Positions 42,114 to 49,972 of a stretch of DNA of 61,470 nucleotides are shown one piece after another. The notes under the pieces are model-generated. The model did no database searches. It saw only the letters and a list, made by a program, of their open reading frames with translations, and had not been told where the DNA came from. A program made the translations under genes and the position numbers. The stretch covers positions 1 through 61,470 of IMG/VR virus record IMGVR_UViG_3300034200_001057; one strand, 5' to 3'. Origin of the DNA: a virus. The first letter of the stretch is position 1. Every line of letters starts with the position of its first letter.

Positions 42114-42437
42114 TTACACCTTCACCGTTTTATTCATCGCACCGCCACGCACTGTTTTGCGGATAACCTTTCCGCCTTGCGTCAAGGCGGTCATGGTTCC
42201 TGCGAAGGAAACGAATCCCACCATTGCACAGAACAGAACCCACATCCAATTTGCAGTACCACCCCAGTTGAGCAATGTCATCGCAATAGTTAGAGCAACG
42301 GTCGCACTCGTACCGAACAACACAATCGCGAGTATCATGAGCCCCACTCCAATCAAGATATTGCGAACAATCCGCAACGGCGTTAGCACCATGTACCAAA
42401 ATACCGTGGATGCCCCATTCTTTATTATCTCAGTCAT
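42114..42437 (-). CDS. Membrane protein, possible detached anchor of the coupling ATPase
   Basis: 107 residues with two or three membrane helices (ILIGVGLMILAIVLFGTSAT; MTLLNWGGTANWMWVLFCAM and following) and basic ends (GGKVIRKTVRGGAMNKTVKV). ATGA overlap with the relaxase gene and 2 bases before the ATPase start. Gene order relaxase-membrane-ATPase suggests a split VirD4; this is inference from context. Confidence 0.75.
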   Translation of the reverse strand: MTEIIKNGASTVFWYMVLTPLRIVRNILIGVGLMILAIVLFGTSATVALTIAMTLLNWGGTANWMWVLFCAMVGFVSFAGTMTALTQGGKVIRKTVRGGAMNKTVKV

Positions 42438-43741
42438 AACTTTTGCCTTTCGCTTTGCTCTTGTCGTTTAATCATTTCCTGAACGATATGTTCGTTTCGA
42501 ACCTTGAGACGCCAGCCCCTTTGAGTAGCTAACGCCTTCAACTCTTCAAATTGCTTCTTGCTCTTAATATCCTGCCCATTCACCGCGACTCTCGTCTTTG
42601 GTGGAATGTTCACCTTGGGTTTTGCTTCCTTGTAAGCCCTTTGACCTACTGCCGCCGCGTGTTTTAGTGACTTCAAATGAGTACGCCGCATCACCTTCAT
42701 TGCGTGCTTATGACGATCCCACCGCGATGGGTCTTTTGTATCGTCGATAAACTTCTGCACGTCGTTGACCGTCATCTTCATCTGTTCGCGATTACGTGAG
42801 ACCTTGTAAGCCTTCACGTACTCACCAACTGGAATCTTCAGATAGTCCTCAACAATCGCCTGGAGTCTCCCACGCTCATGCTCTTGAACCTTCTTTGCTT
42901 CCACCTTTGGCCCGTGAGTATGGTATGCCTCACGTTGCCACTCCTTGGATTTCTCCTCGAAGTTCACATCCTCGACCTTGGCCTTCTTCTCCCGAGTGTT
43001 CTGATAGGCATAAGCCTTTGCAGATGCACTACGGGACTTAATGTTTTCCTGCTTCAGATACTCTTCAGCTCTCTGCGCTCTCGTGTTGTCACGCTCTTGA
43101 GTAACGCCCTCAACTACCGCCATACCGCGAGAGTCAATCGACATCTTGATGCCGAATGCTTGCTCCATGCGGTCAGCGATAACGCATTGGAAGATGCGCT
43201 TGTCCCGCTCCGATACTTCAAAGAAAGTAGAGGTATCGAGACTGCGAATCTTTCCGTCCTCAGTTTGTCCGCGTTGCTCAAAGATTGAATGGCCGTGAAC
43301 CAGGCACTTCCCCTCTCGGGAAAGAACCCCGAAAGCATGAAAGCCAAGAACATTAGCTTTCTCTTTCTTATGGCCGTCAGCACCACGACGAGCGAAGATG
43401 TGTTGCTCAATTCGTTGCTCAAGAGCTTTCATCGCAGGTACCATGACCTCCGACGCTACTTTCTTAGCAACCTCAAAACCACCCGCTGCAACAAAGTTAG
43501 TGATTGAGTTATCGACTATATGCACGAGACCAACGAGGCGCTTTGCCTCATTCGCTCTTGGTGGATAGAGTCGTTTACCATCAGGGCCGAGACGATCACA
43601 AAATGCATCAGCACTCTGTTTATCGTTCTTGTACCCAAACTCGCGAGCCGCTCTAGAAAAAGCGAGGCCCTCAAATTCGAGAGCCTCGCTCGCAACTTCC
43701 TTTGCATACTCGCGGTCCATTGAACCGCTTGCACGCATCAT
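42434..43741 (-). CDS. MobF (TrwC/TraI)-like relaxase, diverged
   Basis: 435 residues. Aligns by eye with the relaxase domain of TrwC-type proteins: an FCDRLGPDGKRLYPPRANEA segment (compare LCD.R.P.TG.RL..R), the position of the usual VPKSVS motif (here IVDNSIT), FHAFGVLSREGKCLVHGHSI giving the three-His set H135, H149, H151, and KAYAYQNTREKKAKVEDVNF at the domain end. A single N-terminal Tyr (Y12 in DREYAKE) lies where TrwC has its second catalytic Tyr; the usual first ~15 residues are absent. There is no helicase domain. It would nick and carry a strand in transfer, or act in rolling-circle replication. The altered motif may mean changed or lost activity. Confidence 0.75.
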   Translation of the reverse strand: MMRASGSMDREYAKEVASEALEFEGLAFSRAAREFGYKNDKQSADAFCDRLGPDGKRLYPPRANEAKRLVGLVHIVDNSITNFVAAGGFEVAKKVASEVMVPAMKALEQRIEQHIFARRGADGHKKEKANVLGFHAFGVLSREGKCLVHGHSIFEQRGQTEDGKIRSLDTSTFFEVSERDKRIFQCVIADRMEQAFGIKMSIDSRGMAVVEGVTQERDNTRAQRAEEYLKQENIKSRSASAKAYAYQNTREKKAKVEDVNFEEKSKEWQREAYHTHGPKVEAKKVQEHERGRLQAIVEDYLKIPVGEYVKAYKVSRNREQMKMTVNDVQKFIDDTKDPSRWDRHKHAMKVMRRTHLKSLKHAAAVGQRAYKEAKPKVNIPPKTRVAVNGQDIKSKKQFEELKALATQRGWRLKVRNEHIVQEMIKRQEQSERQKL

Positions 43742-43956
43742 GATGTAAGGGATTCCTTGCCGTGGAATTCGGCGAGTGCCAATCTCACCTGTTCCTTGAT
43801 GAACGATTTTGAGTAATGTTCATCCACCAGCCAGCGAATCAATTCACTGACTGTTATCCCTCTCTCTCGTGCCTCGTCGGAAAGATTCAAAGCCCTTTGT
43901 GGACTAAGTTTACAACCGACGTTCACGAGGAGAGGTTTCTCCCCGTCAACCTTCAT
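43738..43956 (-). CDS. Ribbon-helix-helix protein, possible relaxase accessory
   Basis: 72 residues from ATG 43956 (AGGTAGG upstream). LLVNVGCKLSPQRALNLSDE then ARERGITVSELIRWLVDEHY: strand-helix-helix of CopG/TrwA/TraY type. ATGA overlap with the relaxase gene. In plasmids such proteins bind oriT and repress the operon; the same is inferred. Confidence 0.82.
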   Translation of the reverse strand: MKVDGEKPLLVNVGCKLSPQRALNLSDEARERGITVSELIRWLVDEHYSKSFIKEQVRLALAEFHGKESLTS

Positions 43957-44133
43957 AAAACCTACCTTTTTGTCAAAGATCAGTTGTCGAGCTGGTGGGA
44001 CCAACCCACCAAGCACGACTGATTATTTCCAAATGTTGGGGTAATTCAACCCTGTTTCAGAAAGTTTCCGGGAATTTTTCCGGGTAACCGTACACTGACT
44101 AGCGACTACGTTACCCCGCGATACAATGCGGAT
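43957..44133. promoter_or_regulatory. Divergent control region, candidate oriT
   Basis: 177 bases between the transfer operon and the XRE gene. It holds a perfect inverted repeat TGGTGGG-ACCAA-CCCACCA at 43993-44011, and repeated TTTCCGGGAA / TTTTTCCGGGTAA words near 44064-44086. TACAAT at ~44119 sits so close to the XRE ATG (44134) that the transcript may be nearly leaderless. MobF plasmids keep oriT next to RHH and relaxase genes with a similar hairpin. Confidence 0.5.
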
Positions 44134-44868
44134 ATGGACCCAGAAACAGCAGAACAACAAATTCACTCGGGCGTAACGCTACTCAAAGACCGACGCGAGC
44201 ACCTCCGCTATCTCCTAAAGAGAATCAGGGAGAATAAGGCCGGAGGTCGAAGCGGGGCATCCGTGGCCCGACTCATGAAAGTGCGACAGAGCTATCTTGT
44301 GAAAGTGGAATCAGGGGCAATTGAGGCCAGCGAGGAATACGTAACTAAGTTCAGCGAGGCGCTAGAGCTTCCACAACCTTGGGCAGACTTTCTCCTTTTT
44401 CTTGCTCAACAGGGACGATTCGCACTCCATAAGCTGCTCGATACCTCTCCACTTCAAACACAACAGAGCTACTTACAGCAGAGTCTCTTTCAGATGATGC
44501 CGACCCGCATTTACATCGGGGCACGGGCATCGATACCCATCACGGAGCTTCATCGCGTTGTGGCTCTTAACCCGATGCTGATTGTCACCCGCGACTATCT
44601 TCGCCGAGAAATTGCCGCTCTCGATGTACCGAAAGAGTCCGTTCCATTTCTTCAGTACAGCCCTAATCCCATGTGTCTTGATTATTCAGCGTTAGCCGAA
44701 AAGGATAAACAGTTCTTTCCTAGGATGTCCACCGACCAGTTCATTTACGAAAAGACATTGGTAGTGATTGATGTGTGGGAGTGGCAGATACTAGAGACAA
44801 AATGGGTTGAGGAGTTCACTGAGAGTTTTGATCGATTACGGGTACTTCAGAAACCATTTAATTCTTGA
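44134..44868 (+). CDS. XRE-family transcription regulator
   Basis: 244 residues. HTH domain at ~22-75 (LRYLLKRIRENKAGGRSGAS, VARLMKVRQSYLVKVESGAI), then a ~170-residue domain I do not recognise (LHRVVALNPMLIVTRDYLRR ... FIYEKTLVVIDVWEWQILET). Divergent from the relaxase-integrase operon, so probably its main regulator or a lysogeny repressor. Confidence 0.82.
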   Translation: MDPETAEQQIHSGVTLLKDRREHLRYLLKRIRENKAGGRSGASVARLMKVRQSYLVKVESGAIEASEEYVTKFSEALELPQPWADFLLFLAQQGRFALHKLLDTSPLQTQQSYLQQSLFQMMPTRIYIGARASIPITELHRVVALNPMLIVTRDYLRREIAALDVPKESVPFLQYSPNPMCLDYSALAEKDKQFFPRMSTDQFIYEKTLVVIDVWEWQILETKWVEEFTESFDRLRVLQKPFNS

Positions 44869-44933
44869 TTGCAAAGAGGCTGTCTACAACGTTTCTAAAA
44901 AACCTATGTAGCCAACCTCCCGCAGATTAAAGA

Positions 44934-45248
44934 TCACCTCCCTCCTGATAGCTCGATAATCTTGTGATACGCGAGCCGTAAGAGTTCCGAGGCTGCAAGG
45001 GCATCATCACGGCCAAGCGTTGCCGCTTGTTGCCATTGTCCCTTGTTATCCTTGTAGGAGCGAGTGAGGGTGAAGGAATACCATTTCCCCTCTTTCGCTT
45101 CGTTCTCCCAAATCACAACGCGAAGGCGACCGGCGATCAGCGTTGCCGCTGGTGGTTGCCTTGAGCCTCCTTCGTTTTCAATGGGTGGATCATCTTGGTG
45201 CGAAGCATTATTCTGCTGTCGCCCATTTCCGTTATTGAACCTCGACAC
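44934..45248 (-). CDS. Conserved small protein of mobile elements
   Basis: 104 residues. A disordered Gln/Asn-rich N terminus (~1-38), then LRVVIWENEAKEGKWYSFTL and TRSYKDNKGQWQQAATLGRD, a conserved family found on planctomycete and proteobacterial mobile elements; function unknown. Possibly a nucleic-acid-binding beta fold. Confidence 0.75.
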   Translation of the reverse strand: MSRFNNGNGRQQNNASHQDDPPIENEGGSRQPPAATLIAGRLRVVIWENEAKEGKWYSFTLTRSYKDNKGQWQQAATLGRDDALAASELLRLAYHKIIELSGGR

Positions 45249-45274
45249 TGAAACACTTTCCTTTCAATGAGGAA

Positions 45275-46030
45275 CTAAGAAGCAAGAGCCAACGTGGTTT
45301 CTTGCGGCAACAGATGCGCCGATAGCTTCATCGTCAATGATGCGTATCGTTGCGGATTCGCGTTACTCTTTGGCTTCAGTGCCGAAGTGAACGCGTTGAA
45401 CAAACTCCAGAGAGTACGATCCTCGAACTCTTTGAATCCTGGAACTCTCCACTCTGTGAGGACCTTGGGAATATCTTGCGAAGTGATAATGTCTTGATCC
45501 ATCGCACGAACAATCAGCGATTCCGCCTTCATGTCCGTTACGTGCTCATTACGCATTACCGCGATACGCTTTGATTCCTCTTCCTGGAATTGCGAGAGCC
45601 TCGATACTGCCTCACCGATGTCGATTCCGAATCGGAGTGCGCCGTGTTTGGTATGCTTCCGTGTGACCAATAAATCCCCGTAGAAACTGAGATTGTCACA
45701 AACCAGAACTCTTGAACCGGCCACGAACCCGATTGGGAAACTCTTATCGACTGAGTTTCTTATCCCCACTGATAACGTAACGCCATCAGCGAGAGTAGAC
45801 GCAAGGTCAAGCGTTCCAAAGAATCGCTTCCCTTCCTTTGCAACAGTAAGCTGCTCACGCCGTACCTCGAAACCAAAATCACGCATCGTATCCATCGCTT
45901 TGATGTATACATCGATGTGTGACACTGGATACCACCGCCCTTGAGGTGGTGGAGCTTCGTACTTGATGAGTTCAGCAACCGTGACAAGCTCAGTACCGCT
46001 ACCACGTAGCAGGGTACTCTGTGTTTCCAT
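45275..46030 (-). CDS. DUF932 protein (phage/plasmid-related)
   Basis: About 251 residues from ATG 46030 (GGGAGA upstream). FGFEVRREQLTVAKEGKRFF, GVTLSVGIRNSVDKSFPIGF, VAGSRVLVCDNLSFYGDLLV and TRKHTKHGALRFGIDIGEAV: the DUF932/TIGR03299 order. Common on plasmids, ICEs and phages with transfer genes; biochemical role unknown. Confidence 0.9.
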   Translation of the reverse strand: METQSTLLRGSGTELVTVAELIKYEAPPPQGRWYPVSHIDVYIKAMDTMRDFGFEVRREQLTVAKEGKRFFGTLDLASTLADGVTLSVGIRNSVDKSFPIGFVAGSRVLVCDNLSFYGDLLVTRKHTKHGALRFGIDIGEAVSRLSQFQEEESKRIAVMRNEHVTDMKAESLIVRAMDQDIITSQDIPKVLTEWRVPGFKEFEDRTLWSLFNAFTSALKPKSNANPQRYASLTMKLSAHLLPQETTLALAS

Positions 46031-46075
46031 CTGCATGTCTCCCAATGAGAATTGGGAAACTGTCCATTGATAACC

Positions 46076-46513
46076 TTATCGCTGCAAACAGCCTCCCGAG
46101 AGATTCGGAAGGCCGAGCCCTATAATGCTTCTACCCACTGTCAGGTTGACACTATAGGGAATGGGAAGCAAGTAATTTTGAGGCATAGGGCCAAAATCGA
46201 ATGGTTGGGAGTTGTCAAGGATTGCTTGATAACTGAAAAGGTATTGGTCCCAGGATTGGAATTGCACCAACTCGCCCCACCATACGGTGAACCGTTTGCT
46301 GTATGCGTGTGGCGTATGCATCCGCACTCTCTGTCCACGCCGCCTGAGATAATTGCGGGCAAAGTGAATAGTGTGCTTATGCTGTCGCTGGACCTCTACT
46401 TCCTCAGACCGCACATCAACCTTTAGCCGCTTGCCCGCCGACGGATAATAACCCTCTAAAGAAAAGGAAGCAAACGAAAAGGGCCGACCCTTTCGCCGCT
46501 TCCCCGTAGTCAT
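46076..46513 (-). CDS. Hypothetical basic protein
   Basis: 145 residues, basic and Tyr/Arg-rich (RQHKHTIHFARNYLRRRGQR). The codon pattern looks coding. Its start lies inside a 73-base inverted repeat (46481-46553). Not recognised; it may belong to the element formed by the structured RNA and the 243-residue protein. Confidence 0.5.
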   Translation of the reverse strand: MTTGKRRKGRPFSFASFSLEGYYPSAGKRLKVDVRSEEVEVQRQHKHTIHFARNYLRRRGQRVRMHTPHAYSKRFTVWWGELVQFQSWDQYLFSYQAILDNSQPFDFGPMPQNYLLPIPYSVNLTVGRSIIGLGLPNLSGGCLQR

Positions 46514-46553
46514 TCGACTTCGGGCACTGATTATTCCTTGAAGGGACCGGCCC
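46481..46553 (-). other. Imperfect long hairpin around the start of the 145-residue gene
   Basis: Arms 46481-46494 and 46540-46553. Read as minus-strand RNA, 13 of 14 positions pair, two as G-U, which fits selection for RNA pairing better than a DNA palindrome. The loop contains the ATG at 46513. Confidence 0.55.
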
Positions 46554-46577
46554 TATCTCCGCTTTACCAGTGCTCTG

Positions 46578-47309
46578 CTATCTTGCCATGAATTGCAGGA
46601 GGTCGAGAAGCTCTTTTGATGATGGTTCCAATAGTGCCCGAGATGCCGGTAACTTCTTGCCGAGCACTTCCTCCCAGGGGATAGGCTCCATCTTAAAGTC
46701 ACGCCGGTTAGCGTTCAGCACCTTGATAAGCGAAAATAAGTTCTCACGCACCCCACGATACTGGAAGAAATAGCTCTTGTTGAACCAATTGACCCACCAT
46801 GCACTCGGTCGCCGATGCCCCCAGGTCATGATGAACCGCTTCAATCTCCGCTGATACTCTCGGTGGAGAGATACAGTCACCTTGCCGGTTTCTCGATTTA
46901 CACTGACCGCATAGCCCGCCAGGTAAAAGGGAGTATCGAAGGCACATCGGGGCTTCTCATTGGGGAAGAACTCCGAGCGGCCATGAGTTGCAAACAGGTA
47001 TCCAACATTGCCGCATCGAACGTACTTCACCGATGCTAATCCTTTGCGTCTGTTGCGGGATACTGTGTGACGCGGTAGGAAAGTCTCGTACTTGAAAATC
47101 AGCTTGGCGTCGATGGTCTCAGGGTCTTTCCCTGTAGGGATGACAAAAGAGGTATAGAAAATATACCCTTTCGTTGCGAGGTTTCTTGCATAGTAATGAA
47201 CAAGGGAATACTTGCCCGAAATGAGGTAACGATAATCGGTCATTACCTCATTGTTGGGGATTGTAGTGTTGAAGCACAATCCCCGGAAAGCTCCATCGCT
47301 AAAAACCAT
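46578..47309 (-). CDS. Conserved planctomycete-type protein of unknown function
   Basis: 243 residues (an internal Met at 47243 may be the true start). Pattern VIPTGKDPETIDAKLIFKYE, RKGLASVKYVRCGNVGYLFA, THGRSEFFPNEK, FYLAGYAVSVNRETGKVTVS and YRGVRENLFSLIKVLNANRR matches a multi-copy family I recall from Planctomycetes (KDP..VD.KL..KY, GLANV.YLRHG, LATHG...FF, NRAR). Function unknown. It follows a large structured RNA on the same strand, so RNA and protein may form one unit. Confidence 0.65.
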   Translation of the reverse strand: MVFSDGAFRGLCFNTTIPNNEVMTDYRYLISGKYSLVHYYARNLATKGYIFYTSFVIPTGKDPETIDAKLIFKYETFLPRHTVSRNRRKGLASVKYVRCGNVGYLFATHGRSEFFPNEKPRCAFDTPFYLAGYAVSVNRETGKVTVSLHREYQRRLKRFIMTWGHRRPSAWWVNWFNKSYFFQYRGVRENLFSLIKVLNANRRDFKMEPIPWEEVLGKKLPASRALLEPSSKELLDLLQFMAR

Positions 47310-47509
47310 CTGCGAGACTTGTAATGCTCTTCACTTTTGCGCGTGACGGTATATCCCTACACCAGCGTTACTGTCCCGCCCATCCTCCTGATGGTCGGTT
47401 TCGTGATAACGGTTAATCGACTGCCCTGCCAATTCCCCGTGCCAATCCTCTTGCTTAACCTTGAGGCCCCGCCTGTAGCCTATCTTAACCATTGCTAAAA
47501 CTCTTGGCT

Positions 47510-47951
47510 CCTATGTCCCGACGCGCAATCCTTCTCTCCCGTTAAAACCTTCCGCGATTGCGGATGAAAGAGAAGGTCCCGAATTGACGGCGATTGTCAC
47601 GAGTGTGGTCACGTTGCTAGAGTCTGCATAGGACTCGGGCCGAGTAGGTACCATTGAATCTTCCGACCCTATGGCACTCACCCAGGTTTGGGCTTTCAGG
47701 CAGTGAACGCACGAAGTACGCCTTACCGATACCCTACCCGCACCTTTCGCTGTATGGCTCCGTCTCCAAAACACTGTGTACCTCATGGCGTTAAGCTATT
47801 CACCATGCAGCCTCACGACTACATGGCTCCCGCACAAGGCAGGGTACAACTATTAAGACCGACTCAATAGTTGCCCCCTGATACGGTCCGACCGTACTTC
47901 AATCGACGCTCCATCGTCGCTAGAAAACTTGTATTCCCTATTTGGACGCAC
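47510..47951 (-). ncRNA. Large structured RNA with group II intron-like 5' end
   Basis: About 440 gene-free bases, minus strand, between lytic transglycosylase and the 243-residue gene. The 5' end at 47951 reads GTGCGTCCAAATAGGG, close to the group II intron start GUGCGCCCAGAUAGGG, with the small TCC/GGGA hairpin preserved by a compensating change. Further helices: CGACG/CGTCG (47904-47919), ACGGT/ACCGT (47883-47895), CAACTATT/AATAGTTG (47847-47873), a 10-bp stem with two G-U pairs closed by GTGA (47803-47826), and CCTTCTCT/AGAGAAGG (47530-47576) enclosing CCGC/GCGG. No intron domain V was found downstream. Confidence 0.65.
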
Positions 47952-48031
47952 CCGGCGGATAAGTCTCCCTATACCGGGCGCTACCAGAATTCTGGTTGAT
48001 GATGTTGCGACAAGGCAAGCGTAACACACTG

Positions 48032-48556
48032 TTACCCTCTGAGCCGCCCTGCCTCTGCGAGGACGTTCTTCGAGTATTGGATTGACTCTTTACACCTCCC
48101 AATACACTTAGGGCCGCCATTGTAGCTTTGGAGTGCCTTTACTTCGTTGCCGTTGTAGGTATCCAACTCTTCTCGCAGTATTTGCGCCGAGCATCGAAGG
48201 TTCTTGATTGGGTCCCATAGCTCATCGGGCTTTCTGAGGCCACATCGCTTTGTATTGAATGGCATTACTTGGCCGAGACCGCGAGCCCCCACATGCGATA
48301 CTGCCCGAGGGTTCTTCCTGCTCTCGACATGCACCAGGGCATGAAGCATATGGCGAGGTATCCCTTCCCTATCCGCTGCCTCATCAATCAGACCGTCGAT
48401 GATGGGCCGACTTATCGCCACTGGTCGCCCAAAGTTCCTCGCCGACTCTAGAGAGAGCCGAGCCGACATAGGAATACCGCCATTCTTAGCCCAGAAAAGG
48501 CCGAGGCCAATGGCCGCAATTAGCAACCACTGGCCCCCATTGTTTTGCGAACTCAT
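48032..48556 (-). CDS. Lytic transglycosylase (SLT/VirB1-like)
   Basis: 174 residues. Membrane/signal segment at ~10-22 (WLLIAAIGLGLFW), then the SLT domain: ALVHVESRKNPRAVS with catalytic E78, GARGLGQVMP at 90-99, and LQSYNGGPKCIG. Cuts peptidoglycan between sugar residues. In a phage it may aid entry or lysis; next to lipoprotein genes and a transfer module it could also act like VirB1. Start overlaps the stop of the 50-residue membrane gene (ATGA). Confidence 0.88.
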   Translation of the reverse strand: MSSQNNGGQWLLIAAIGLGLFWAKNGGIPMSARLSLESARNFGRPVAISRPIIDGLIDEAADREGIPRHMLHALVHVESRKNPRAVSHVGARGLGQVMPFNTKRCGLRKPDELWDPIKNLRCSAQILREELDTYNGNEVKALQSYNGGPKCIGRCKESIQYSKNVLAEAGRLRG

Positions 48557-48705
48557 CGCTTGCCGCTGACTACTGCTTTGCTTTGCTCGAACATCGGCGA
48601 GAACGCATCGTAGGTGGTTACAAAACCCACGGCGAGTAGGTAGTAAATCACCGCGATGATGATGCTGGATGGTGTGAATAGTTGATTCTTTATTGCGTCA
48701 AACAT
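48553..48705 (-). CDS. 50-residue membrane protein
   Basis: ATG 48705 with AAGGAGAA upstream; one membrane helix (SSIIIAVIYYLLAVGFVTTY). Coupled to the transglycosylase gene. Possible holin-like or anchoring partner. Confidence 0.65.
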   Translation of the reverse strand: MFDAIKNQLFTPSSIIIAVIYYLLAVGFVTTYDAFSPMFEQSKAVVSGKR

Positions 48706-48772
48706 GATATTTTCTCCTTGATTACCGTACCCCGGACCTCACACGGCTGTAAAGTCCAGGGATAAACCGTTG

Positions 48773-49018
48773 TTATTTTAGGTCGTTATCGACTTGGGCA
48801 GTCTGCTCTGAGCACCGAGACGGTAACAGGTAGCAGATAGCCGGCTTCGGGTTGCGGTAGGTCTTTTGTGATTCCTGCCGCTCATCGACGCGATAGACTC
48901 CGAGCCGACCGCCGAGCTCAATCCCGGCACATCCTGAACCGAAACACATCATGCCGGCCAGGACCGCCGCGAAACCTAACCACTGTAATGTCGATAGTCC
49001 TTCATTCTTCTTGTACAT
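48773..49018 (-). CDS. Small lipoprotein/membrane protein
   Basis: 81 residues from ATG 49018 (GGAGGCAACT upstream). N-terminal hydrophobic stretch LGFAAVLAGMMCFGSGCAG with Cys at its end, suggesting a lipobox; the remainder is polar. Could be a Rz1- or VirB7-like envelope partner of the transglycosylase; inference only. Confidence 0.62.
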   Translation of the reverse strand: MYKKNEGLSTLQWLGFAAVLAGMMCFGSGCAGIELGGRLGVYRVDERQESQKTYRNPKPAICYLLPSRCSEQTAQVDNDLK

Positions 49019-49041
49019 AGTTGCCTCCATTCCTTTTGTTT

Positions 49042-49269
49042 TCAATTAACCACTTCCAATCCAAGCCCCGCGAGGCCCATTGACCGAAACTCTTCCACGA
49101 TTGCATCAACTACTTCGCCAGGAGTGCATCCTGCCGCGTGTAGCTGTTCCCACTTCCAATCTTCGCAGAATGAATGCGTCTTTCTGCCCATCGTGAAAAT
49201 CATCATCATATCCAATCGGTCCCGCCATTCTTCGAAAGTAATTCGCGATGGTCGTCTAATCTTGTTCAT
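49042..49269 (-). CDS. Hypothetical protein
   Basis: 75 residues from ATG 49269 (GGGAGGC upstream). RITFEEWRDRLDMMMIFTMG and CTPGEVVDAIVEEFRSMGLA; helical. Not recognised. Confidence 0.62.
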   Translation of the reverse strand: MNKIRRPSRITFEEWRDRLDMMMIFTMGRKTHSFCEDWKWEQLHAAGCTPGEVVDAIVEEFRSMGLAGLGLEVVN

Positions 49270-49280
49270 TTCTTGCCTCC

Positions 49281-49568
49281 CTATACATTGTCCAATACCG
49301 CATGACTCCAACCCATCGTATGCCGAGGGTCATCAATGGAAGTTGGTATCGGTATCAACCTCCATCGACCAGGTACCGCCCGGCATCCGTCCTCATTACA
49401 CGCCGCCTTGTACCACACCTCGACCGCTAGGAGGTCCACCAGGCCGATTACCCAGCCGTTGTGAACGAGAGGGTACCGTAGGCCCCAATCGGCCCGTGGA
49501 ATCAATTCTAGGGTCTCCTCTAGTCGTTTGCAGTGAGATACCGCGAGTAGTGTTGCGTTAGAGTGCAT
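49281..49568 (-). CDS. Hypothetical protein
   Basis: 95 residues, AAGGAGAC upstream; first gene of the transglycosylase unit. Trp/His-containing, no clear motif. Not recognised. A TTGACAC copy at 49629 lies upstream but reads on the other strand. Confidence 0.6.
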   Translation of the reverse strand: MHSNATLLAVSHCKRLEETLELIPRADWGLRYPLVHNGWVIGLVDLLAVEVWYKAACNEDGCRAVPGRWRLIPIPTSIDDPRHTMGWSHAVLDNV

Positions 49569-49702
49569 ATCAGTGTCTCCTTGTACTGATATGATTCGAC
49601 GAGATCGCGAAAGGTATCAAGGTTTTTGTTGACACATCTCGGAATTAGTTTCCACTTAGCTCGTAAGCTATTGAAACCACGTAGGATGATAGTGTTTGAT
49701 TC

Positions 49703-49972
49703 TTACGCCGCTGTAAGGTCTAGGCCGGTATAGTCCTTGAGTACCAATAGAGCCTTGCGGTATTGACCTTCGAGATAGTCAAGATGGTCTTTTATCTGCT
49801 TCTCCGTAGCGTCAGGAATCAGCGGAAGAGCCACGCGAACCGCCGCAAGAATCATGTTGACCGCAAGAACAACACGTCGAATATCGCCTTCGTACTTCTT
49901 GGCGTACTTAGGCAGTAACGAGGAGATGAGCTTTGAGAGTAGTGCGGATTTGATTTTGTCTAGCATGGTCAT
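49703..49972 (-). CDS. Small helical protein, possible holin-like
   Basis: 89 residues. IKSALLSKLISSLLPKYAKK amphipathic, then RVVLAVNMILAAVRVALPLI as a likely membrane or amphipathic helix. Lies in the lysis-side cluster. A holin role is possible; not certain. Confidence 0.55.
   Translation of the reverse strand: MTMLDKIKSALLSKLISSLLPKYAKKYEGDIRRVVLAVNMILAAVRVALPLIPDATEKQIKDHLDYLEGQYRKALLVLKDYTGLDLTAA

Noticed and set aside
46000-47500. Group II intron domain V and reverse transcriptase
   Set aside because: No 34-base AGC...GAAA...-type hairpin with proper pairing was found on the minus strand, and no RT motifs occur; the intron call is therefore kept as a resemblance only.
49620-49655. 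Fifth copy of the GTTGACAC early promoter
   Set aside because: TTGACAC is present, but GTGGCA is missing at the expected distance and the strand does not match neighbouring genes.
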